Assembly (NCBI GenBank): GCA_937899725.1
Contig: CALCCA010000065.1
Coordinates: forward strand, 1 to 64,000
Direction: 5' to 3'
DNA length: 64,000 nt
Origin: an uncultured Halomicronema sp.
GTDB taxonomy: Bacteria; Cyanobacteriota; Cyanobacteriia; Phormidesmidales; Phormidesmidaceae
In this document: piece after piece, positions 27,091 through 35,429 of the stretch
Layout: each line of letters begins with the position of its first letter
Numbering within the stretch: the first letter of the stretch is position 1
The notes under the pieces: generated by a model
The model's database searches: none
Told to the model about the DNA's origin: nothing
What the model saw: only the letters and a program-made list of their open reading frames with translations
Position numbers and translations under genes: made by a program

Positions 27091-27411
27091 TTACGGTCTG
27101 TGCTGCGGTCGGCGAGAGCCTTGCGGCCAAAACCGTAAAATCATCAAGGCGATCGCAAAAATCCTTTGTAGCTGCTGTAGCTGCCGCTGTAACTGGAAAT
27201 ATCGCTGACGGGTAGAAGCTGTTGCCCGTTGCCCTTGCAAAATCAAAGCAGGCGTGGTTTGGGAATCGAGCAAGCCATGGACATGGCGTTCCCACGCGGC
27301 AATGACGACAGTTGCTGACGTCAGTGTGCGTTTTAGCCGCCAGATGCGCCAGGCTAAACCAAACCCAAGCAGGGCGATTACTACATTCAACCCAATCACC
27401 AGCTGAATCAC
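27091..27411 (-). CDS. Small membrane-anchored hypothetical protein, 106 aa
   Basis: GTG start with AGGA upstream. The N-terminal membrane helix is VIGLNVVIALLGFGLAWRIW, then a basic, Gln-rich helical tail (RQRYFQLQRQLQQLQRIFAIALMILRFW). First gene of the cluster with YtxH and the DUF948-like protein (gaps of 89 and 25 nt). The shared architecture, one helix plus amphipathic tail, suggests that the three act together at the membrane. Confidence 0.65.
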   Translation of the reverse strand: MIQLVIGLNVVIALLGFGLAWRIWRLKRTLTSATVVIAAWERHVHGLLDSQTTPALILQGQRATASTRQRYFQLQRQLQQLQRIFAIALMILRFWPQGSRRPQHRP

Positions 27412-28227
27412 TAATCAATCCTGAGCCGTATGCTTCAAGTCTACCGCTTGCAGTTTACTCCGATCTCACCGTTTGAGACGTCTTTCTGGGCACCAATCTC
27501 TCAGCGGCAGCGCCCTGGTGAACTGTCGCGATCGCCCCCAATAAAATCGGCAGAGGCCACTCGCCCGCCCGCCATCCGCCGCTGATGTGACGTGTCTGTG
27601 CCAGCAAGTGGGACAAACACGTCACATCAGTTCTACAAATTACAGCGACACAGACAAGTCGGCTTTCTCCCAGTCGGAGACACTGCGGGTTGGCCTGGCC
27701 TGCCCGTCGGGCTTACGACTCCGCTCAGCCGACGTTCCTTGAGCGGAGTCGCAAGGAAGAGAAGATCTGTAGTCCAGTTTCAGAGCATTGGTATCAGTGG
27801 GGCGGGCAATTCTAGGCAATAAGGCAAAAATGGCTTCCTTGCTCAGAATCAGCACCGCTTGATGTTAACTAGAGCGACAAACCGCTTTACCGCCAGTGCA
27901 ACCGAGTCGCCACCGATGGCAGCAAGGCTGAGAATGAGAGTCACCGAGCGGCAAGCGGTTTTAGTCGAGCTTTTGGGTTCCCGCCATCGGCTTGCTGTCC
28001 TCTTGCTCGCTGAAACGTGGTTTTGAAAAACCTTTGCCAAACTCATTCAAAGCCCACCAAGAGTGCTCTCAATACCTGCCGTTGAATCCTGGTAAGCTTT
28101 GCAAAACTCGTAGTCTATTGCGCAGTTCTGCATCATTTCACTATGTCGTGACGATATTACTGAACCGCTCTTCAACTGAGTTCTCAACGCTTAATTTCGA
28201 TAAACTTGCCGAAAATCCTCGCCGTTT
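27412..28227. other. Divergent intergenic region with two large inverted repeats
   Basis: A perfect 14-bp inverted repeat, 27582-27595 with 27617-27630 (CTGATGTGACGTGT), has a 21-nt spacer. A perfect 12-bp one, 27716-27727 with 27740-27751 (CGACTCCGCTCA), has a 12-nt loop. No protein-like frame occurs. Promoters for the membrane-protein cluster and recO should lie at its ends. Confidence 0.7.
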
Positions 28228-29118
28228 ATGAGTCGCTCATACAAAGCCACCGGAATCAATCTCAAGGGCATGCCCATGGGCGAAACCGATCGCCTCGTCA
28301 CGATTTTGACGATTGAGCAAGGCCTTGTGCGGGTAATCGTACCCGGTGCGCGCAAACACAAATCGCGCTTGGGGGGACGTAGCAGTCAGTTTGTGGTCAA
28401 TGAGCTGTTTATCGTTCAGGGCAAAAGCTTAGACAAACTGGTGCAGGCAGAAACAATCCGCTCCTTTCCTGGCCTATCGGCTGACCTAGCGCGGCTGACC
28501 GCGAGTCAGTATTTGGCAGAGTTAGTGCTGTGTCAGGCACTCAGCGAACAACCTCAGGAAGAACTCTTTGGGCTGCTGGTAGCACAACTCCAGCAGCTAG
28601 AGCAGGCTAAGGGAAACGACATTCTGGCGGCCCTGACACAGGGGATTGTGCAACTTTTGATTGCCGCTGGGGTAGCGCCAGACCTCGATCGCTGCAGCGT
28701 CAGCCAGGTTGACATTGCCCCCGACCCGACCCAGCCTGATTGGCAAGTGGGGTTTAGTGCCGTGTCTGGCGGGTTAGTCAGCCTTGAACAGATGGCCCAG
28801 CTACCAAGGGCGTCGCCCCGAGCGAGAATGCCCGTCGGACGGTACGCTAGAAGTAACTCGCGAGTCGGGCAAGGGCGATCGTCTCGTCATGTCCCGCCCA
28901 CGCTGATCACCGCTCAAGAGCTGAGTTTGTTACAGCAGTTGAGTTACTCAACCGTTGAGGCCCCGATGCCCTGGCTTCCTGCCGTTGAGGAAGTGGCCGC
29001 CAGAGTCACCTGGCTCAAACTCGAACGGCTGCTGCGTCAGTATGCCGAATATCACTTTGACCGTCCGATTCGATCAGCGGCGCTGATTGATGCTTGCTTT
29101 CCTATTGCGGCCCCTTGA
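28228..29118 (+). CDS. recO: DNA repair protein RecO
   Basis: 296 aa. Anneals SSB-coated ssDNA and loads RecA with RecR. Seen: an N-terminal OB fold (YKATGINLKGMPMGETDRLVTILT, GLVRVIVPGARKHKSR), a helical middle (ASQYLAELVLCQALSEQ) and the C-terminal LRQYAEYHFDRPIRSA. Residues about 191-222 (ASPRARMPVGRYARSNSRVGQGRSS) are Arg/Ser-rich and encoded by a palindrome-containing stretch unlike the rest. It looks like an in-frame repeat insertion. The Cys-based zinc site seen in some RecO proteins is absent. Confidence 0.9.
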   Translation: MSRSYKATGINLKGMPMGETDRLVTILTIEQGLVRVIVPGARKHKSRLGGRSSQFVVNELFIVQGKSLDKLVQAETIRSFPGLSADLARLTASQYLAELVLCQALSEQPQEELFGLLVAQLQQLEQAKGNDILAALTQGIVQLLIAAGVAPDLDRCSVSQVDIAPDPTQPDWQVGFSAVSGGLVSLEQMAQLPRASPRARMPVGRYARSNSRVGQGRSSRHVPPTLITAQELSLLQQLSYSTVEAPMPWLPAVEEVAARVTWLKLERLLRQYAEYHFDRPIRSAALIDACFPIAAP

Positions 29119-29127
29119 GATAGTTGA

Positions 29128-30576
29128 ATGTTGCGCGACTCTGAATCCCCGCTCTCGAACAATGACTCGGCCGCAGCAACGCCTGCGCCCGGTCTGGCTG
29201 CAGCGACTGAAGGGGATGCCTCCGCGTTTTCAGAAGCGGCCACGTCAGCCGATAGTGGATTTTGGCCAGTGCTCCAAAACCGCAGCTTTTTAGTGCTGTG
29301 GAGTGGTCAAATCTTTTCGCAACTGGCCGATAAGGTCTATCTGGTGTTGATGATTGCCATCATTGGCAGTCGCTTTGAGGCCCCGGGCCAAGCCATTAGT
29401 GGTTGGGTGTCAGCGGTGATGGTGGCCTTTACGATTCCGGCGGTGCTGTTTGGGTCACTAGCTGGGGTCTATGTGGATCGGTGGAACAAGCAGAGCGTTT
29501 TAGTCTTCACGAATCTATTGCGGGGGTCGCTAGTCATCGCTTTGCCCCTGGGCCTGTGGCTGGCGCAAGATTGGGGTCAAATTGGGCCGGTGCCGGTGGG
29601 GTTTGGGCTGCTCTTGGCAATTACGTTCGCGGTGTCAACGCTGACGCAGTTTTTTGCCCCAGCCGAGCAGGCGCTCATTCCCCTCATTGTCAAAAAGTCG
29701 CGATTGCTCTCTGCCAACTCGCTGTACACCACCACCATGATGGCGTCGGTGATTGTGGGCTTTGCCATTGGGGAGCCGCTGCTGCGTTTGGCTGATGCTG
29801 CTTTGGCCGCGATCGATGGCGGTGCCGGCTGGGGCAAATCAGTGCTAGTAGGAGGCGGCTATGCCGTGGCGGGCCTCCTCTTACTATTTGTTAATCCGCC
29901 GACAGAAAATCTGACGCCCCACGATGCCCCTCACCCCTGGGAAGACATTAAAGAAGGAGTGCGGTATCTGGGGCAGAAGCCAGTGGTACGCAATGCCATT
30001 CTGCAGCTGGTCTTACTGTTTTCTGTGTTTGCGGCCCTGGCTGTGTTAGCCGTGCGCTTAGCCGAAGTGATGCCCGCAATCAAGTCATCACAGTTTGGCT
30101 TTTTACTCGCGGCGGCGGGGGCCGGCATGGCAGTGGGCGCAGCGGTGATTGGACAGTTTGGGCAGCGGCTTAATCGAGGACGACTCAGCCTTTTCGGTTC
30201 TCTGGGCATGGCGGGGGTGTTAGCGGCCATGGCGGGGGTGACACAGCAACTCTGGCCGATCCTGGCGCTCATTGCCCTATTGGGATTCTTTGCGGCCTCC
30301 ATTGGGATTCCCATGCAGACGACGATTCAAGAAGAAACGCCAGCCGCCATGCGAGGCAAGGTGTTTGGCTTACAAAATAACGTGGTCAACATTGCCCTGA
30401 GTCTCCCCTTGGCCCTCGCCAGCATTGCCGAAAGCTGGCTCGGGCTACCGCTGGTTCTGCTGCTCCTGGGTGGGGCCACCGCCACGGGGGGTCTGCTGAC
30501 CTGGTATAGTGCCGGTACGGGTGATGACAGCACGGTAGACGCCTCTCTGGCTGAGCAAGAGGGCGATCGCGCCTAG
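29128..30576 (+). CDS. MFS transporter
   Basis: 482 aa, about 12 membrane segments. A disordered 45-residue N-terminus precedes NRSFLVLWSGQIFSQLADKVYLV. The MFS loop 2-3 motif is GSLAGVYVDRWNKQSV, and a second-half equivalent is QFGQRLNRGRLSL. This is closest to the MFS_3/LplT-like group (lysophospholipid or siderophore export), and the substrate is unknown. It starts 9 nt after the recO stop, so the two are very likely co-transcribed. Confidence 0.85.
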   Translation: MLRDSESPLSNNDSAAATPAPGLAAATEGDASAFSEAATSADSGFWPVLQNRSFLVLWSGQIFSQLADKVYLVLMIAIIGSRFEAPGQAISGWVSAVMVAFTIPAVLFGSLAGVYVDRWNKQSVLVFTNLLRGSLVIALPLGLWLAQDWGQIGPVPVGFGLLLAITFAVSTLTQFFAPAEQALIPLIVKKSRLLSANSLYTTTMMASVIVGFAIGEPLLRLADAALAAIDGGAGWGKSVLVGGGYAVAGLLLLFVNPPTENLTPHDAPHPWEDIKEGVRYLGQKPVVRNAILQLVLLFSVFAALAVLAVRLAEVMPAIKSSQFGFLLAAAGAGMAVGAAVIGQFGQRLNRGRLSLFGSLGMAGVLAAMAGVTQQLWPILALIALLGFFAASIGIPMQTTIQEETPAAMRGKVFGLQNNVVNIALSLPLALASIAESWLGLPLVLLLLGGATATGGLLTWYSAGTGDDSTVDASLAEQEGDRA

Positions 30577-30639
30577 TTTTTAGGTGATTGTTGGTCAACT
30601 GCCCGCAATCAGCGGATAAAAAGGCTTCTTCCCTGTTAG

Positions 30640-31821
30640 ATGCATGTAGCATGGCTTGGCAAAAAATCACCGTTTTGTGGAAATGTCACCTACAGCCGAG
30701 AAATTACTCAAGCGTTGCTAGAGCGCGGTTACCAGGTCACCTTTCTACACTTTGATCACGGTCAGCCGCAGCCTGACGCCGCTGGTGCTTGGGGGCGCTC
30801 CACATCTGCACCCCTTTGCCAGGAAGTGGCTCTGCCGTTTCTGTTCAAGTCGCAAATTCTGACGGTGCCAGCCTGGAAATCCGGCAGGCTGCTGCACAAT
30901 ACTTTAGAACGGGTAAAGCCCGATGTCGTTCATGCTTCGCTGACGCTGTCGCCCTTAGACTTTCGACTGCCCGAAATCTGTGCGTCTTTGCAATTGCCCT
31001 TGGTAGTGACGTTCCACCCTGCCTTTGATCGCAAGCTTAGAACCTTGAGTTCGGGTGCTCAGCACGTCACCTATCAGGTCTACGCCCCAATGCTGGCCCG
31101 CTGTGATCGCGTGATTGTTTTTTCTAAACTGCAGCGCGATTTATTGATCCGTTTGGGGGTGCCCCCAGAGACGCTAGCCGTGATTCCAAACGGCGTCGAT
31201 GTGGGGAAGTATTCGCCTGGCCCATCGGCGATCAAATCGACTTTGCAAGTGCGCCAACTGCTGGTCTACCAGGGCCGTCTCTCTCCGGAGAAAAACGTTG
31301 AGGCCTTGCTGCGGGCGTGGCGACAAGCTCAGATGGGGCCTGATTGCCTGCTGGCGATCGTGGGGAATGGCCCTTTAGAGTCATCCTTGAAACTATTTTA
31401 TGGTCACGATGCTTCAATTCATTGGCTCGGGTTTGTCAAAGATGAAGCCCGCCGCATCGATATTCTGCGCGGGGCTGATGCCTTTTTGCTGCCCTCTCTG
31501 GTGGAAGGATTGTCGCTGTCGCTGCTAGAAGCAATGGCCTGCGGCACGGCCTGCATTGCCACCGATGCGGGAGCCGACGGAGAAGTCTTGGAAGATGGCG
31601 CGGGCATCGTGATTGATACTCAGCGAGTGAGCCATCAGCTGCAAACCATTTTGCCGATCTTTCGCGACCATCCCGAAATGACGCGCTTATTAGGTCAAAA
31701 GGCCCGACAGCGGGTACTCGAACGCTATACCCTGACCAAAAACGTCTCTCAGGTGGAAGCGATTTACCACGAGTTGACGCCGCCGACGCTGGCCTCTGAG
31801 TCCTCTTACATGATGCTGTAG
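30640..31821 (+). CDS. GT4 family glycosyltransferase
   Basis: 393 aa, GT-B fold. The N-terminal domain starts MHVAWLGKKSPFCGNVTYSRE. The donor-binding C-terminal domain has VIPNGVDVGKYSPGP, YQGRLSPEKNVEALLRA and the E-x7-E motif in LPSLVEGLSLSLLEAMACG (about 285-303). It is closely similar to a conserved cyanobacterial protein. The Synechocystis digalactosyldiacylglycerol synthase DgdA is a GT4 enzyme of about this size and is a candidate identity, but I cannot confirm it. A weak hairpin (GGTCAGA/TCTGACC, near 31830-31858) follows. Confidence 0.82.
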   Translation: MHVAWLGKKSPFCGNVTYSREITQALLERGYQVTFLHFDHGQPQPDAAGAWGRSTSAPLCQEVALPFLFKSQILTVPAWKSGRLLHNTLERVKPDVVHASLTLSPLDFRLPEICASLQLPLVVTFHPAFDRKLRTLSSGAQHVTYQVYAPMLARCDRVIVFSKLQRDLLIRLGVPPETLAVIPNGVDVGKYSPGPSAIKSTLQVRQLLVYQGRLSPEKNVEALLRAWRQAQMGPDCLLAIVGNGPLESSLKLFYGHDASIHWLGFVKDEARRIDILRGADAFLLPSLVEGLSLSLLEAMACGTACIATDAGADGEVLEDGAGIVIDTQRVSHQLQTILPIFRDHPEMTRLLGQKARQRVLERYTLTKNVSQVEAIYHELTPPTLASESSYMML

Positions 31822-31910
31822 CAGCGGGCCGGTCAGAGTCTGAATCGAGGTCTGACCCTGCCCACAGAACTTTTGCCATTATCGCTCGACGGGGGCTTGT
31901 AAATGACGAT

Positions 31911-32453
31911 TTACCAGACTTCAGGACTCGGCTTTTGGCTGGGTAGCGCTGTGGTTGTCGCCTCTTCAGCGGCGCGGGCGATCGCTGCGGCCATCCTAGA
32001 GGCAAAGGGTCTGAGCACTGACCAAGCCACCGGCGACAGCCAGCCACGCAGACTGATGGAATAGGAAATCCGAGTGCCCCACACCGTCGAGTCCAGCCGA
32101 TAGACAACGCGCTCCTCAAGTCCTGGCACCGGAAACAACCGAACGCTAATTAGCTCGTGGGGAGAGACGCGCTCGATAAAAATGCGAATAGGGATGGGTA
32201 ACCAGCGGGGAAACACCCGATAAATCAAACCGGGTTTGGCCATCAGGCCGCGAGGGGCATTGGTACTCTCAATCAGCGGATGCCAAGAGGCTAGGTCAGC
32301 CAGGTTAATCAGGGTTTGCCAAAGCGTTTCGACTGGGGCGGAGCTGAGTGCCTGATAGGTCTGATAAAAAGACTGCTTAGCGTCAGCGTTAGGGGCCTGA
32401 GGCGAGTGAATTGAACGAGGGGGTTGCCGTCTCAAAAAACGAAAAACTTTCAT
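31911..32453 (-). CDS. SRPBCC (START-like) family protein
   Basis: 180 aa. The polyketide cyclase/START-like fold begins after a 30-residue basic N-terminus: SSAPVETLWQTLINLADLASWHPLIESTNAPRG, then PGLIYRVFP, and GWLSPVAWSVLRPFASRMAAAIARA as the long C-terminal helix. The fold usually binds a hydrophobic ligand. Ligand unknown. It is convergent with the glycosyltransferase and divergent from hemF. Confidence 0.8.
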   Translation of the reverse strand: MKVFRFLRRQPPRSIHSPQAPNADAKQSFYQTYQALSSAPVETLWQTLINLADLASWHPLIESTNAPRGLMAKPGLIYRVFPRWLPIPIRIFIERVSPHELISVRLFPVPGLEERVVYRLDSTVWGTRISYSISLRGWLSPVAWSVLRPFASRMAAAIARAAEEATTTALPSQKPSPEVW

Positions 32454-32952
32454 GGTGAGGAAATGTGACGATGGTCTTAATAGAAAGAACGTTTTCTAGC
32501 CTGCGGTAATAGACTGGCATCGTCTCCCAGCGACGTTTTAGAGTCGTATTGCCAAAATATTTGAGTCTGGGGAATTGTAAGCGTTAATACATTGACGTCA
32601 ATGTCTTGCTAATGTTCAATCACTAGCGGTGCTGATTCGGGTTCCCGTCTCAAAAATTTAGGCTTCTCAATATTGAGAAATGTTTTTGAGCAGCCATTCA
32701 ACCCTCGATTCACGGTAGGGTAAAAATCGTTCAATTCCTGCTAGGTCAAGGGATTGGTTGTATTTGAGCGGCGGCTTCCATGGGTTCTTCCAGGTCGTCA
32801 GTATCCCGTTTCAAAACATCCTTGCCAGCCATCAAAAGTGTGGCATACCTAGGGGGGATTTGCAGCTAATGAGGTCTCGCTTGACGCGATTTTCGGCCCG
32901 ACCTTAACGCTGCGATTCACTACATCACCCTGCTGATTAGGATTGTCACCCT
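32454..32952. promoter_or_regulatory. Divergent control region with 16-bp palindrome, SRPBCC gene/hemF
   Basis: A perfect palindrome ACATTGACGTCAATGT lies at 32589-32604, 136 nt from the SRPBCC start and about 350 nt from hemF. It has the size and symmetry of a dimeric regulator site. TTGAC inside it could also serve as a -35 element. No gene in the region. Confidence 0.55.
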
Positions 32953-33999
32953 ATGACGACTTTTTCTGCGCCTCAGCGCTCTCAATCGACCTCGCCTACA
33001 CCGGCTGCCCCTCCGGCTGATTCTCGCGATCGCGTCAGTCAGTTTATGCAGGGTATTCAAGATGAGATTTGTCAGGGGCTAGAGGCGTTAGACGGGGGGG
33101 GCACCTTTCAACAAGATCAGTGGGAACGCCCCGAGGGCGGCGGCGGTCGCTCGCGCGTGATCAAGCAGGGCGCCGTGTTTGAGCAGGGCGGCGTCAACTT
33201 CTCAGAGGTGTGGGGCGAGCAGTTACCCCCCTCAATTTTGGTGCAGCGTCCCGAAGCGGCGGGTCACGGCTTTTATGCCACCGGCACGTCCATGGTGTTA
33301 CATCCCCATAATCCCTACATTCCCACCGTTCACCTCAACTACCGCTATTTTGAAGCCGGGCCGGTCTGGTGGTTTGGCGGCGGTATTGACCTCACGCCTT
33401 ACTATCCCAACTTGGCGGATGTCCAGCATTTTCACCGGACGCTGAAGGCCACCTGCGATCGCCACCAGGCCAACTACTATCCCGGCTTTAAGCAGTGGTG
33501 TGACGAATATTTTTACCTCAAGCACCGCAACGAAACGCGCGGGGTAGGGGGTATTTTCTTTGACTATCAAGATGGCTTAGGCCAGCTCTATCGGGGGCCG
33601 AATGAGACCGGTGAGGCGGCTCAGTACAGCCAGCAAGTGGGTGACCTGCCCCAGCGCAGTTGGGAAGAGCTGTTTGCCTTTGTGAGTGACTGCGGCCAAG
33701 CCTTTTTGCCCGCCTATGTACCAATTGCAGAGCAGTCTAAAGACCGCCCCTATAGCGATCACGAGCGTAATTTTCAGCTTTATCGCCGGGGCCGCTATGT
33801 AGAATTCAACCTGGTTTATGACCGGGGTACGATTTTTGGGCTGCAAACCAATGGCCGAACGGAATCGATCTTGATGTCGCTGCCGCCCCTCGTGCGCTGG
33901 GAATACAGCTATCAGCCTGAGCCCGATACGCCGGAGCAGCAGCTGTACGATGTGTTTCTCAAACCACAGGACTGGCTATCCGACGGCTTTAAGCTGTAG
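32953..33999 (+). CDS. hemF: Coproporphyrinogen III oxidase, oxygen-dependent (HemF)
   Basis: 348 aa. Oxidatively decarboxylates coproporphyrinogen III to protoporphyrinogen IX using O2. Seen: [44 protein letters not shown] with the catalytic His region, [27 protein letters not shown] and [36 protein letters not shown] Pro/Ser/Thr-rich ~28-residue N-terminus precedes the core. It is a separate locus from hemE, 25 kb away. A hairpin follows the stop. Confidence 0.97.
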   Translation: MTTFSAPQRSQSTSPTPAAPPADSRDRVSQFMQGIQDEICQGLEALDGGGTFQQDQWERPEGGGGRSRVIKQGAVFEQGGVNFSEVWGEQLPPSILVQRPEAAGHGFYATGTSMVLHPHNPYIPTVHLNYRYFEAGPVWWFGGGIDLTPYYPNLADVQHFHRTLKATCDRHQANYYPGFKQWCDEYFYLKHRNETRGVGGIFFDYQDGLGQLYRGPNETGEAAQYSQQVGDLPQRSWEELFAFVSDCGQAFLPAYVPIAEQSKDRPYSDHERNFQLYRRGRYVEFNLVYDRGTIFGLQTNGRTESILMSLPPLVRWEYSYQPEPDTPEQQLYDVFLKPQDWLSDGFKL

Positions 34000-34008
34000 T
34001 CCAGGTCG

Positions 34009-34037
34009 CGCTTAGCAAACTGCCTGCTTGCTAAGCG
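34009..34037 (+). terminator. hemF downstream hairpin
   Basis: A 10-bp stem CGCTTAGCAA/TTGCTAAGCG, 9-nt loop, 10 nt after the hemF stop. No T-run follows, so this is a likely but not certain terminator. The rest of 34038-34355 shows no gene. Confidence 0.6.
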
Positions 34038-34355
34038 TGATTCGTCGAGGATTCATTAATCTCTGCCTTCTTTGGGAGGGTAGTTTCATGACAGTCAGGA
34101 AACCGGAAACCCTCGATATTGTGGGGCGAGAACTCTTTCATCCAGATCCGGCGCGTTAAATTTCCAGCACAGAATGTTCTTTTGCAAGGATGAAATAGCC
34201 CTGCTGTTCCAGTAGGAAAACGGGTTAGGAAGATAAGGGCGATCGCCAAAGGGCTCCGACGAGTCGCGTTTCCGCCCTAGGATGAAATGAGGCAGATTCT
34301 CTGCGTGGAGTAATTGATCTGGTTCTGTGACTGCAATGAGATAGGCAGTTGAGGC

Positions 34356-35339
34356 TTAGCGAGCAACGGTTTGCCGAGGCTGCAGCAGAGCCGTGCGAGG
34401 GTTGAAGGATTCAATCTCTCTCAGCTCTTGGTAAAGAGCCCGTTCGCGATCGCTCACCGTCGGCGGCACGACAATTTCAACCTCAACGATTTGATCCCCT
34501 CGGCGATCGCGCCCCACTAAATAGCCACGTCCAGCGAGTCGCAGGCGCTTACCGGTCTGCACGCCAGCGGGCATCGTGAGCTGCACTGGCCCATCCAGCG
34601 TGGGCACCGTGATAGTGTCCCCCAGGGTCGCCTCACTGGGCGTCACCGGAATGCGACAGAACACATCATTGCCCGTGAGCTTAAACAGCGGATGGGGTTC
34701 CACCTCAATGCGCAGATAGAGGTTACCGCCGCCAATACCTTGCCCCTTGAGGCGAATGCGCTGGCCGGTGACCATGCCGGGCGGCATCTCGACCTCGATC
34801 GCCCGACCATCTTCGAGCCGAATCCGTTCTTGTCCTCCGGCATAGGCGCGCTCTAGCGGCACGGTGAGTGTCGCCTCCGCATCCCGACGCAGGTTAGGGC
34901 GAGCTGTTGCCGTTCGGGGCTCACTCCCGGAGCGCGGTGACGAGGCCGGTTCGCGGCGATAGCGCGGAGCCTCTGCGGAGCGTCCATTGCCATTAGGAGA
35001 CGATTCACCTCGGCGGTTGAGCAGCTGATCCACAAAGGAGTTGAAGTCACCCAGATCGCCAAACTCTAGGTTGTTGAAGGAAAACTGACTAACCCGCTGG
35101 CGAAAGCCCTTTTGCTTCCAAAAGCTGCTGTACTCTTCGTATTGCGATCGCTTTTCAGGGTCAGAGAGAATTTCGTAAGCCTCACCCAGCAGTTTGAACT
35201 GTTCCTCAGCGGCCTGATCGCCAGGGTTGAGGTCAGGGTGATACTTCCGGGCCAGCTGACGATAGGCCTGCTTCACCTCAGCGGACGAAGCGGTTTGAGT
35301 GACCCCTAAAATTTCAAAGTAGTTGCGAAAGTTTTGCAT
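34356..35339 (-). CDS. dnaJ3: J-domain protein (DnaJ3/CbpA type)
   Basis: 327 aa. J domain at about 1-66 with the HPD motif in ARKYHPDLNPGD. A variable Gly/Ser/Arg linker follows, then two C-terminal beta domains (AEATLTVPLERAYAGGQERI; FCRIPVTPSEATLGDTITVPTLDG). There is no zinc-finger repeat, so it is a type II co-chaperone. It lies 90 nt downstream of the DnaK with a long tail, matching the dnaK3-dnaJ3 pairing known in Synechocystis and Synechococcus elongatus. ATG 35339 was chosen over a TTG upstream. Confidence 0.85.
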   Translation of the reverse strand: MQNFRNYFEILGVTQTASSAEVKQAYRQLARKYHPDLNPGDQAAEEQFKLLGEAYEILSDPEKRSQYEEYSSFWKQKGFRQRVSQFSFNNLEFGDLGDFNSFVDQLLNRRGESSPNGNGRSAEAPRYRREPASSPRSGSEPRTATARPNLRRDAEATLTVPLERAYAGGQERIRLEDGRAIEVEMPPGMVTGQRIRLKGQGIGGGNLYLRIEVEPHPLFKLTGNDVFCRIPVTPSEATLGDTITVPTLDGPVQLTMPAGVQTGKRLRLAGRGYLVGRDRRGDQIVEVEIVVPPTVSDRERALYQELREIESFNPRTALLQPRQTVAR

Positions 35340-35429
35340 AAACGCAGTTTCAGCATTGATCCATCCCAATGGATCAAGTCTTGAGTGTTCTCAGCTAGCG
35401 ACGGGGGCATAGACTGCCGGAAGGGGCGG

